Source: JBBSEX01 sp038239345 (GTDB taxonomy: Bacteria; Acidobacteriota; Terriglobia; Bryobacterales; Bryobacteraceae). From it: DNA of 15,760 bases. Shown in pieces: positions 7,597 to 14,128 of the stretch. The notes below the pieces were generated by a model. That model did no database searches. It was not told the origin of the DNA and saw nothing but the letters and a program-made list of their open reading frames with translations. A program made the position numbers and the translations under genes. Every line of letters starts with the position of its first letter. Position 1 is the stretch's first letter. Location: positions 1 to 15,760 of the forward strand of contig JBBSEX010000056.1 of assembly GCA_038239345.1 (NCBI GenBank). The letters are read 5' to 3'.

Positions 7597-7629
7597 TTGA
7601 TCGAGCTCCTAGAGCAGGAGTCTGATCAA
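7597..7629 (+). terminator. long hairpin after the beta-helix gene
   Basis: TTGATC at 7597-7602 pairs with GATCAA at 7624-7629, and CTCCT at 7606-7610 pairs with AGGAG at 7616-7620. One A-C mismatch and two G-U pairs lie between, and the loop is AGAGC. The hairpin starts six bases past the TAA. No T-run follows, so it is a poor intrinsic terminator. It may be a 3'-end stabiliser or a Rho-dependent end. Confidence 0.35.
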
Positions 7630-7692
7630 AGGAATAGCGGGCAGCCGACCGTGCAAACCCTTTCCACGCCTCCACCTTATGCTAAAGAGGTC

Positions 7693-8019
7693 ATGACGCC
7701 CGTCGTTAATCCTATCCTCCAAATGTTCCGCACCGCCCTTGATGCAATATACGGGGAGCGGCTTGAGCGGGTCGTACTGTATGGTTCACAGGCGCGCGGG
7801 GATGCACGTCCCGATTCCGATTACGACGTGGCGGTTTTTTTGAACGGCATGAATGGCACTTCTGACCGTTGGACCGAACTCGACAGACTGGCTGCGCTGC
7901 GCGTCAAATTTCTTGACGAGACCGGCGCTTTCTTCGATGCGAAACCTTATCCGGCCACGGCGTACCGCGAGCGGTCGCCACTGATGCACGAAATCCGACG
8001 AGAAGGAATTAATTTGTGA
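7693..8019 (+). CDS. mntA: MntA-type minimal nucleotidyltransferase antitoxin (copy 1)
   Basis: This small nucleotidyltransferase fits the antitoxin side of MntA/HepT modules. In the studied examples MntA adds AMP to a tyrosine of the HEPN toxin and silences it. From the ATG at 7693 the protein has 108 residues. The catalytic signature is intact: G31-S32 in VLYGSQARGDARPDSDYDVA and the metal-binding pair D43/D45. The open frame extends upstream to a TTG at 7597, but that stretch contains a hairpin and no family-like sequence. The AAAGAGG at 7684 is only two bases from this ATG, so a slightly later start (ATG 7723-7728 region) is possible. The stop overlaps the downstream HEPN start (GTGA). 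Confidence 0.8.
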   Translation: MTPVVNPILQMFRTALDAIYGERLERVVLYGSQARGDARPDSDYDVAVFLNGMNGTSDRWTELDRLAALRVKFLDETGAFFDAKPYPATAYRERSPLMHEIRREGINL

Positions 8020-8328
8020 CCCCGGAAACCGACCGCTTTCTGCAAAGGGCCGAGAAGCACCTTGAGCGGGGCCATACCATGCTGGGTGTCGGTCTTAACG
8101 ACGATGCGGGACGTGCCGCTTATCTCGCTGCATTCCACGCTGCGCAAGCCGGTCCAACTCATCAAGCCACCCGCTCCGCGGGGGGTGTCTAACTTCAAAG
8201 CCATTGCGGATTATGAGACCGGCTCCGGCGACGAGCTTTCGGCAGAAAAGGCTACCGCAGCCGTCGAAGGGTCACGCAACTTTGTCGATGTTATTTGCCA
8301 CGTGCTATCGCCGCCGAACCCGGCTTAA
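8016..8328 (+). pseudogene. hepT: HepT-type HEPN toxin, internally deleted
   Basis: HepT proteins are HEPN-fold RNases paired with MntA. The GTG at 8016 overlaps the mntA stop and starts TPETDRFLQRAEKHLERGHT, then DDAGRAAYLAAFHAAQA, a typical HEPN N-terminal helix pair. The frame stops at 8190-8192 after 58 residues. The end of the family resumes in another frame: SNFKAIADYETGSGDELSAE, then AAVEGSRNFVD, closing at 8328. Between them, only about 15 codons of unrelated sequence stand where about 40 are expected. The missing section normally carries the R-X4-6-H active-site motif, so the toxin should be dead. The upstream antitoxin is intact. Confidence 0.8.
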
Positions 8329-8496
8329 TGTCACCTAACAACTGGCTGTCTCACAAAGGTAATTAACCGGCCAATCTCTGCCGAAACTTCTACTCACCCG
8401 ACTGGTGATCACCCGGCGCGGGTTCTTTCACCAGCGTGACGCCGCCTCTCGGACCGTGGTGAAAAAGCTACGATGAAAGGAAGGTACTGTACGAAC

Positions 8497-8751
8497 ATGG
8501 CGATGATTGATTGGGCCGATTGCCCCTTGGTTGAAGTCATTCCCGGCAAGGTCAGCGGCGCACCCCTGCTCAAAAACACCCGTTTGCCAGTGGACGCCAT
8601 CACCGGGAACTATGACGCTTTTCGTGATGAGGGGTTATCGCCGGACGCAGCCATTGCCGAAACTCTGGATTGCTACCCGGAAGCTGGCATCGATGCCATT
8701 AAGGCTATCCTCCACTATCGCGCTGAGCACCAGTTTCAGGCGCAGCCTTGA
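8497..8751 (+). CDS. DUF433 antitoxin
   Basis: DUF433 proteins are small, probably DNA-binding VapB-like antitoxins, usually followed by a DUF5615 PIN-like toxin, as here. Family features are IPGKVSGAPLLKNTRLPVDA and the ending DAIKAILHYRAEHQ, with the helix containing GLSPDAAIAETLDCYPEAGI between them. ATG 8497 is chosen because AAGGAAGG ends 12 bases upstream and the conserved part begins directly after (MIDWADCPLVEVIPG). An ATG at 8473 would add eight unconserved residues; 8503 is also possible. The stop overlaps the TTG start of the next gene by three to four bases, so the pair is translationally coupled. Confidence 0.8.
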   Translation: MAMIDWADCPLVEVIPGKVSGAPLLKNTRLPVDAITGNYDAFRDEGLSPDAAIAETLDCYPEAGIDAIKAILHYRAEHQFQAQP

Positions 8752-8983
8752 AGGTTTTCTTTGATGAGGACGTACCGCGCAAACTCGCGCGGGTGTTACC
8801 CCAGCATGAGATTCAAACCGTCGTCAGCATCCAATGGGGAGGTATCAAAAACGGTGCGTTGCTTAAGTTGATCGAGCGCGAGGGCTTTAACGTATTCTTA
8901 CCGGTGACAAGAACATGGAAAGCCAGCAGCGCCTGGAAGGCCTCCCGAGGCAGACCCGACCACCGCAGTGGCGCCGCCGCTGA
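8748..8983 (+). pseudogene. DUF5615 PIN-like toxin, frameshifted and truncated
   Basis: The TTG at 8748 sits inside the DUF433 stop (TTGA) and begins KVFFDEDVPRKLARVLPQHE, then IQTVVSIQWGGIKNGALLKL and IEREGFNVFL, the N-terminal half of a DUF5615 PIN-like putative nuclease with its DED acidic residues. At about 8898 one base is missing. In the original frame the protein becomes PVTRTWKASSAWK and ends at 8993. In the corrected frame it reads TGDKNMESQQRLEGLPRQ, the expected GDKN-type continuation, and stops at TGA 8981-8983. Even corrected, the C-terminal 30-40 residues of the family (usually FAVLVMSA-like) are gone. Two independent lesions make this a dead toxin beside an intact antitoxin. 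Confidence 0.8.
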
Positions 8984-9038
8984 CTTATGCTAAACGCTAC
9001 GATCAAAAAAAGGACCTGCTAAGAACCGAGCGTCAGCT

Positions 9039-9329
9039 ATGAAACCCTCCGAAGCACTTACAGTCCACCGCGCGGAGTTGCGGCAGCTGGTCAGCCGGTA
9101 CAATGTCGCATCTCCTCGCGTCTATGGCTCGGTATTGACTGGCGAAGACACGGACGAGAGCGATCTTGATCTATTGGTCGATGCCACGGAAACTACAACC
9201 CTGTTCACGCTTGCAGGGCTGGAGCATGAAGCGCGACAATTAATGGGTGTTGCGGTGTCGGTGCTGACGCCCGAGTTTTTGCCCGTGAAATTTCGCGACC
9301 GCGTGTTGCAACGGGCCGAGCCGCTATGA
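9039..9329 (+). CDS. mntA: MntA-type minimal nucleotidyltransferase antitoxin (copy 2)
   Basis: This 96-residue nucleotidyltransferase has the same proposed role as the gene at 7693 (adenylylation and neutralisation of a HEPN toxin) but is only distantly similar to it. The catalytic signature is intact: G30-S31 in RVYGSVLTGEDTDESDLDLL with acidic pair D42/D44. The C-terminal half (LEHEARQLMGVAVSVLTPEF, then FRDRVLQRAEPL) is typical for the DUF86-partner subgroup, including the ending in which an arginine/glutamate-rich helix precedes the toxin start. No strong ribosome binding site precedes ATG 9039. Its stop overlaps the next start (TATGA). Confidence 0.85.
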   Translation: MKPSEALTVHRAELRQLVSRYNVASPRVYGSVLTGEDTDESDLDLLVDATETTTLFTLAGLEHEARQLMGVAVSVLTPEFLPVKFRDRVLQRAEPL

Positions 9330-9433
9330 AGCATCCCGAGCGCGTTGAAGACTATCTGGAGCACATCGCGCAGGCGATTGAGCGAGCGACCGAATATATT
9401 GAGCACCTGGATAGCGTGAGCGCCTCCCGATGA
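9326..9433 (+). pseudogene. hepT: HepT/DUF86 HEPN toxin, N-terminal remnant
   Basis: ATG 9326 overlaps the mntA stop and starts KHPERVEDYLEHIAQAIERA and TEYIEHLDSV, a textbook DUF86/HepT N-terminus. After only 35 residues the sequence turns into SASR and a TGA at 9431-9433, where the family normally runs to about 110-120 residues. No later section of the family (DAVIRNIEIIGEA-like or the catalytic R-X4-6-H region) is found in any frame before the 9545 gene. This is a deletion, not a frameshift. Confidence 0.85.
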
Positions 9434-9436
9434 AAA

Positions 9437-9460
9437 GCCCCCGGGCGGGGCGTCGGGGGC
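9437..9460 (-). terminator. GC hairpin with T-run on the minus strand
   Basis: GCCCCCG at 9437-9443 pairs perfectly with CGGGGGC at 9454-9460 around a ten-base loop. On the minus strand the stem is followed by TTTT, so it looks like an intrinsic terminator for leftward transcription. On plus it has no T-run. No minus-strand gene reads into it, so it may be a leftover from the deleted region or may block antisense transcription. Confidence 0.4.
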
Positions 9461-9544
9461 AGCGACACTTCGCCCCGTCCAGATCGTCCCCTTCGCCGCT
9501 CTGAAACGGTAGAATGAAACTTCTACCTCATCGGAAACCCATGG

Positions 9545-10822
9545 ATGCCGTTGGTTGAATCATTGAAGGGGAGCGCTCGCGCCACCCTGGAGATCCTGAA
9601 CGGATACGCTCCGGCGCAGAAAGAAGCTCGCCGGGTGGCTCAACTCGAGCGAAGCACCAGCCCCAGGTTTGTAAAACCATCCAGCGGTCATCTCGAATCG
9701 GCCATCGCGTGGCTGAAACGGGCCCATGACTCGAGCGATGTCTCCAGCGATGCAGGGGGAGTTGCGTGGGGGTATCGGGCGCGCCGCCCCGTGCGGGATT
9801 CCTCCCCGCTAGGGTGGATCCCGCCGTATCCCGAGACCACCGGTTACATTATCCCCACCATGCTTCGTTTCGGGGCTCTCACCGGCGATAAGGACTGCGT
9901 GAGCCGGGCTCACTGTATGGCTGCCTGGGAACTGGCGATCCAGCTTCCCGATGGAGGCATTCAAGGAGGAATCGTTGGCGCGGAGCCTGTCGCTTCCAGT
10001 ACTTTCGTGACGGGCCAGGTTCTATTCGGGTTTGCGGCGGCTTATGAATATTTTGGAGAGGAACGGATCCGAACAGGTGCGATCCGGGCCGGCGAATTCC
10101 TGTTGAGCTGTCTCGATGAAAGCGGCCGTTTCGTAAAAGGCTATTCGCATTTTTGCGAGGCTGGCGCTAAGGCTTATGAGGTCCGCACCGGGCTGGGTCT
10201 CGCGGAACTCGGAAAGGTGCTCGACGTTCCGCGATTCGAAACTGCTGGTTCCCGGACGGCCGATTATGCGCTGAGCGTTCAACAGAGCAATGGATGGTTT
10301 GACGAGAACGATATGGATTATAACGATGGGCCGCTCACCCACACGATCGGGTATACGCTGGAGGGCCTGCATGGCCTGGGAACCAGGTTGGGCCGTCCGG
10401 ATTGCTTGATGGCCGTCGAGCGGACGCTCCAACACCTTATTCCCCTCATCCGCCCCGATGGGTTCCTGGCCGGCCGCTGGAAAAACGATTGGACGCCTGC
10501 CGCCGACTGGTGCTGTCTTACCGGGTCCGCACAGATTGCCGGAGTGTTCCTCCGGATGTACCGGCAGACCAGGACGCCAGAGTACCTGGAAGCCGGGGAA
10601 AAGCTACTCGGCTTCACTTGCTTCACACAGGATCTGCGGACTGGAATTCCGGGAATTGACGGGGGCATTCGCGGGTCCTATCCATTTGGCGCCCCCTATG
10701 GCCAATGGTGCGTGCTCAATTGGGCGACCAAGTTCTTTTGCGATGCAGTCATGGATTACCTCGATCTTCAAAGCCCCGGTGCTACTTACCCGGCGCTGAG
10801 CAGTTCTGCACTCCGCGCTTAA
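9545..10822 (+). CDS. VpsJ-like polysaccharide biosynthesis protein (alpha/alpha barrel)
   Basis: This 425-residue protein belongs to the terpene-cyclase-like alpha/alpha-toroid proteins found in exopolysaccharide clusters and often named VpsJ. Supporting pieces in order are WGYRARRPVRDSSPLGWIPP, YPETTGYIIPTMLRF, LPDGGIQGG, STFVTGQVLFGFAAAYEYFG, AYEVRTGLGLAEL, NGWFDENDMDYNDGPLTHTI, GYTLEGLHGLGT, DWTPAADWCCLTGSAQIAGV and YGQWCVLNWATKFFCDAVMD. Six helix-hairpin blocks are discernible. The reaction is not known; a role in trimming or modifying a polysaccharide is inferred. ATG 9545 is used; an ATG at 9541 is out of frame and stops after five codons. A -10-like TAGAAT lies at 9510-9515. It is full length, and the GNAT gene starts four bases after its stop. 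Confidence 0.75.
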   Translation: MPLVESLKGSARATLEILNGYAPAQKEARRVAQLERSTSPRFVKPSSGHLESAIAWLKRAHDSSDVSSDAGGVAWGYRARRPVRDSSPLGWIPPYPETTGYIIPTMLRFGALTGDKDCVSRAHCMAAWELAIQLPDGGIQGGIVGAEPVASSTFVTGQVLFGFAAAYEYFGEERIRTGAIRAGEFLLSCLDESGRFVKGYSHFCEAGAKAYEVRTGLGLAELGKVLDVPRFETAGSRTADYALSVQQSNGWFDENDMDYNDGPLTHTIGYTLEGLHGLGTRLGRPDCLMAVERTLQHLIPLIRPDGFLAGRWKNDWTPAADWCCLTGSAQIAGVFLRMYRQTRTPEYLEAGEKLLGFTCFTQDLRTGIPGIDGGIRGSYPFGAPYGQWCVLNWATKFFCDAVMDYLDLQSPGATYPALSSSALRA

Positions 10823-10826
10823 ACAG

Positions 10827-11453
10827 TTGCGAACGAGTTGGCTTAGAAAACTTGGCACGGCTCTTCGAATCGCGCAAACCGATCGGGCGCAGTTATGGAA
10901 AATATTGCGAGGCGGTTATTATCGAATGTTCGTATATTCGTGCGCAACGGGTGTACCGATGCCCACGGTTGCAGTTCCCTCAGGGGCACATTTCCGGCCG
11001 TTGATAAAAAGTGATCTCAAGGCGCCTGACATCGATACCGGCGACCACGAATTCTGGCAGCGGCAACTGGAGCGTCTTGACAAGTTTGGGAGCGGCCACG
11101 TTTACGGCGTTTATATTGGAGATAAACTGGCGCACATTTCGTGGTTGCTTCCGCCCGCCGCCCTCGGCTTGGAAAGCCCGGTAATTTTGCGCCTCCGGAA
11201 CGGGGAAGCCGAGATCAGCGCGTGTGAAACTCTACCCGAGTTCCGAGGCAGGGGCCTGTACCCGTTTGCCATCCAGCAGATTTGTAAAGTTGCGGCCGTG
11301 GCCGGTTTTCACACCATCTATATGAAAACGCAAGCCCATAATCAGTCTTCGCAGGCCGGTATCCACAAGGCTGGCTTGCGGATGATCGGCATTGCAACAG
11401 TCTTGACTCCACCGGCGCTGCCTGATAAACAGTTGGTTGTCCGCCGATTTTAA
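10827..11453 (+). CDS. GNAT-family N-acetyltransferase
   Basis: This 208-residue protein carries the GNAT acetyl-CoA signature in its last third: ACETLPEFRGRGLYPFAIQQ (about 132-152), where R-G-R-G is the pyrophosphate-binding loop, followed by AHNQSSQAGIHKAGLRMIG, the usual motif-B helix. The N-terminal half (QLERLDKFGSGHVYGVYIGD, then LAHISWLLPP) resembles GNAT proteins of exopolysaccharide clusters, which probably acylate an amino sugar. The TTG at 10827, four bases after the upstream stop, suggests translational coupling; the first in-frame ATG (10926) would remove 33 residues. The gene ends tail to tail with the FemAB-like gene, sharing the four bases TTAA. Confidence 0.75.
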   Translation: MRTSWLRKLGTALRIAQTDRAQLWKILRGGYYRMFVYSCATGVPMPTVAVPSGAHFRPLIKSDLKAPDIDTGDHEFWQRQLERLDKFGSGHVYGVYIGDKLAHISWLLPPAALGLESPVILRLRNGEAEISACETLPEFRGRGLYPFAIQQICKVAAVAGFHTIYMKTQAHNQSSQAGIHKAGLRMIGIATVLTPPALPDKQLVVRRF

Positions 11454-12397
11454 CCGGCCAGCGACTTCATCGCCGAGGTCAGCTTGCTTTTCCACCACGG
11501 TCCGACAAAGAACTCCGCAGCTTCCATATCGGCGGCGCGACCGCCAAAGTGGGCCTTGTATGCTTTCAGCCCAGCTTGTGCATCCGTGCAGCCGCCCAGA
11601 TTGTACACCGCGTGGCCTTCGGCCTGAAGCGTCTTGGCAATTTGGAAGTTCAGAAAAGTGGAGGCGCCGATTTTCATTCCCTCCGCGTCCGAGCCGGTCG
11701 ATTGAAGGTATCCGCCGCGGGGCGCGAGCAGCACCGCGGCGCTCGCCACCACGCGGCTATCGAGCAGCGTCTGGAACAGCTCGACGGCTCCGGATTTGAG
11801 AGCGGCGCGCAGGAAGCTGTCTCCGGACAGATCGATCTTCTCGCCACGGCCGCGACGGCGTTCCATCGAAGCTTCAGACACCCGCAGATGATCGACGCAA
11901 AAGCTCGGGTCGGAAGTTCTGCGGAGCGTCAGCCCGGTCTTTTCGCCGCGGCGCACGCTCCCCCGATGGCCGGAGCTCATGCCAGCCATCAGATCAACCA
12001 CTGCCAAGTCAAGCGAAAACTCCGTGCGCGTCTGGCGCGATAGTTCGCCCTTAAGAGCCGGTATGACAGCCCCGGGCGACGCAAAAGCGCTGATGGACAG
12101 ATTTGAGATACGCTGCCGGTGGCAGTAATCGATCAGACCCGTCCAAAACCGTTCGGGATCGGGCAAGCCGGGAAGCGAAACCACCTCAAGGGCGCGGTTT
12201 AACCGGCCTGAGCGAAGAAAGCCAAGCGTAGCGGAGGTCCATCGCCCGTCTTCGTAAAGGCCGAAGAGGGAAGCCTGGCTGCCTGTGTCGGCCATGGCCT
12301 GAACGAAGGGCCAGGTAACCATGGGATTGGTGAGATCGGCCAGCGAGACGATTTCGCAGGCCGCGCGGTCCACCGGGAAAATGATGCGAAAGCTCAT
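11450..12397 (-). CDS. FemAB-like acyltransferase (GNAT/BioF2 fold)
   Basis: This 315-residue intact protein has the FemAB/BioF2-like acyltransferase domain, a double GNAT fold. Diagnostic parts are GHRGSVRRGEKTGLTLRRTS (the usual H-R-x-x-x-R-R-x-E-K segment), KSGAVELFQTLLDSRVVASA, LLAPRGGYLQSTGSDAEGMK, GASTFLNFQIAKTLQAEGHA and YNLGGCTDAQAGLKAYKAHF. Such proteins sit in exopolysaccharide loci, where they are thought to transfer an acyl or aminoacyl group to a sugar or lipid carrier. The ATG at 12397 has no strong ribosome binding site. It faces the VpsJ-like and GNAT genes from the opposite strand and overlaps the GNAT stop by four bases. A degraded partial copy of it lies at 14129-14485. Confidence 0.75.
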   Translation of the reverse strand: MSFRIIFPVDRAACEIVSLADLTNPMVTWPFVQAMADTGSQASLFGLYEDGRWTSATLGFLRSGRLNRALEVVSLPGLPDPERFWTGLIDYCHRQRISNLSISAFASPGAVIPALKGELSRQTRTEFSLDLAVVDLMAGMSSGHRGSVRRGEKTGLTLRRTSDPSFCVDHLRVSEASMERRRGRGEKIDLSGDSFLRAALKSGAVELFQTLLDSRVVASAAVLLAPRGGYLQSTGSDAEGMKIGASTFLNFQIAKTLQAEGHAVYNLGGCTDAQAGLKAYKAHFGGRAADMEAAEFFVGPWWKSKLTSAMKSLAG

Positions 12398-12597
12398 AGT
12401 CAGCGGCTCGCTCGGATCACCGCTATAGCCACCCTAGCGCATCGGTGCGCGCGGTCGCCATTGCACTCGGGGCCTACGTAGGGCATGCTTCAGCTTGTCC
12501 GCAGGTGCTTCCGAGCGCCTGGATCTCAAAAGTTTGCGCTCACCAGACAGGTGATCCGTCCATCGTGAGTTGGTGTTGCCGTAGTGGCAGATCGGAC
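12398..12597. other. intergenic stretch before the DUF1016 remnant
   Basis: The plus-strand frame is open here from 12445, but the residues do not match a DUF1016 N-terminus and show no other motif. It presumably holds eroded 5' sequence of the nuclease gene and the promoter region of the FemAB-like gene. No RNA gene was noticed. Confidence 0.4.
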
Positions 12598-13464
12598 CAG
12601 ACATTTTGGAGCGGCAGAGTCAGACGGGGCTGGGGCGCGAAGATTGATGAGCGGCTTCGCGCCAGCAACCTCAAATATATGAGGGCTTTTGCGGAGGCTT
12701 GGCTGGAGGAGTCAATTATGCAGCAGGCTGCTGCACAATTGCCCTGGTTCCATAATTGCGTTCTGCTCGATAAGGTTAAGAACGTTGATGAACGACTCTG
12801 GTACATAAAACAGACCGTTGCAAACGGCTGGAGCCGAAACGTTCTCGTCATGCAGATTGAGACCGTTTCTATCGCCCGCAGGGAAAGGCATGACTAATTT
12901 TGCAGCGACCCTGCCTGCTCCGCAGTCTGACTTGGCCCAGCAGCTCTTAAAAGATCCGTACAACTTTGATTTTCTGACTCTCTCCACCGAAGCTCACGAA
13001 AAAGATCTTGAGGGCGGTCTCCTCGAACACATCCGGAAATTTCTCCTGGAGCTCGGCGTCGGCTTTTCTTTTGTCGGCAGCCAATACCCCTTGGAAGTGG
13101 GCGGCGAAGATTTCAAAATCGATCTCCTGTTCTATCATCTGAAGCTCCGCTGCTTCGTGGTCATCGACCTCAAGATGGGGGCCTTCAAACCCGCGTACGC
13201 AGGCCAGCTAAATTTCTACCTTTCCGCTATAGACGACCTGCTTCGCCATCCTGATGACAAGCCGACCATCGGTCTTATTCTGTGCAAAACGAAGAATCAA
13301 GCGTTGCTGAATACGCCCTCCGGGATATGTCGAAGCCGCTCGGCATCTCCGAATTCCACTATCTCGAAGCGCTGCCCGAGAACTTGAAAGGCACTCTGCC
13401 GACGATTGAAGAATTGGAAGCGGAACTTCAAAAAGGGGAGAAGGAGGGCGGGGGAGCTGAATAA
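12598..13464 (+). pseudogene. DUF1016/YhcG-type PDDEXK nuclease, multiply broken
   Basis: The pieces belong to the DUF1016 (YhcG) family of PD-(D/E)XK nucleases, but in three frames. Part one (to about 12862) reads RRGWGAKIDERLRASNLKYM, AFAEAWLEESIMQQ, QLPWFHNCVLLDKVK and NGWSRNVLVMQIE. About 17 residues usually found between GWGAKI and NLKYM are missing. Single-base losses near 12862 and 12888 lead to part two (12890 on): TNFAATLPAPQSDLAQQLLK, FDFLTLSTEAHEKDLEGGLL and the catalytic region VGGEDFKIDLLFYHLK with VVIDLKMGAF. A third loss near 13302 leads to part three, SSVAEYALRDMSKPLGISEF and NLKGTLPTIEELEAELQ, ending at 13464. The usual N-terminal helical domain is not visible. A catalytic-looking core remains but cannot be made from one frame. 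Confidence 0.85.
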
Positions 13465-13536
13465 CCCGCCGACTTTCAACCGGCAAACTCTCGGCTTATG
13501 CGGTACAACAATTTACAATCAAACAAAGGGGAATTC

Positions 13537-13788
13537 GTGGCGGAACACAAATATACCGTGCTCTTTGAACCTGCCGAAGAAGGCGGATACGTTGCCTTTT
13601 GTCCGGCTCTGCCTGGTCTGGTCACTGAAGGGGATACGTACGAAGAAGCCCGCGAACGCGTCACCGAGGCGATCGAAGGATACCTGGAGAGCCTTCAAAA
13701 AGATGGCGAACCGATTCCTCCAGACAGACCGATTCCTTTGGAACCAGTAAAGGAGCAGATCCGCATTGAACTTCCAGAACTGGTATGA
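13537..13788 (+). CDS. hicB: HicB-family antitoxin (copy 2, intact)
   Basis: This 83-residue HicB-type protein consists of the partial RNase H-like domain alone: KYTVLFEPAEEGGYVAFCPA, LPGLVTEGDTYEEARERV, TEAIEGYLESLQKDGEPIP. There is no helix-turn-helix tail, unlike copy 1, so autoregulation, if any, would need another DNA-binding feature. The GTG at 13537 is preferred because AAAGGGG ends six bases upstream and the conserved domain begins directly after; an upstream in-frame ATG at 13498 would add 13 unconserved residues. The stop overlaps the hicA start (ATGA), giving antitoxin-then-toxin order, the reverse of copy 1. It should neutralise the downstream HicA. Confidence 0.85.
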   Translation: MAEHKYTVLFEPAEEGGYVAFCPALPGLVTEGDTYEEARERVTEAIEGYLESLQKDGEPIPPDRPIPLEPVKEQIRIELPELV

Positions 13789-14012
13789 GCCGCCTGCCTT
13801 CTCTCAAACCTGCGAAGGTTCTTCGCGCTCTTGAAAGAGCAGGCTTTTTCATTCACCACATCAAAGGTTCTCACTACTTTTTGAAGCATCCCGACAAGCC
13901 AGGCCTTCGGGTGACTGTTCCATTTCATGGAGGCGATCTCAAGCGCCGGACGCTAACCTCGATCATCGACCAAGCCGGCTTCACTGTTGAAGAATTGTTG
14001 GAATTGTTATAA
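13785..14012 (+). CDS. hicA: HicA-family mRNA interferase toxin (copy 2, intact)
   Basis: This 75-residue HicA is full length for the family. It has the expected order: KPAKVLRALERAGFFIHHIK, then GSHYFLKHPDKPGLRVTVPF with catalytic-type His30, then GGDLKRRTLTSIIDQAGFTV and a short leucine-rich tail. HicA toxins bind mRNA through a dsRBD-like fold and cleave it, blocking translation. The ATG sits inside the hicB stop (ATGA), so synthesis is coupled to the antitoxin. It is unrelated in detail to the HicA copy at 443-679 and is the only complete toxin gene recognised in this window. Confidence 0.88.
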   Translation: MSRLPSLKPAKVLRALERAGFFIHHIKGSHYFLKHPDKPGLRVTVPFHGGDLKRRTLTSIIDQAGFTVEELLELL

Positions 14013-14128
14013 ACGCGCCGGCGAGCCTGCCGAAGAGAACGCGAGCGATTCAGCGTTACCGAGACGACGCCGCTTTCCTTTGGAGAAACGAACATTCGAA
14101 GCCTTCCATCCGGGCCCTGCCGGAGATT

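Noticed and set aside
9541..9558. ATG at 9541 as start of the VpsJ-like gene
   Set aside because: It is out of frame with the protein and reaches a stop after five codons.
11549..12043. 164-codon open frame on plus inside the FemAB-like gene
   Set aside because: It is antisense to a gene with clear family motifs and has no motif of its own. The matching frame at 13987-14478 is just the shadow of the duplicated fragment.
12720..12734. CAGCAGGCTGCTG, resembling the possible IS end near position 50
   Set aside because: Here it lies inside the DUF1016 coding sequence (QQAAAQLP region) that continues on both sides, so it is a chance match.
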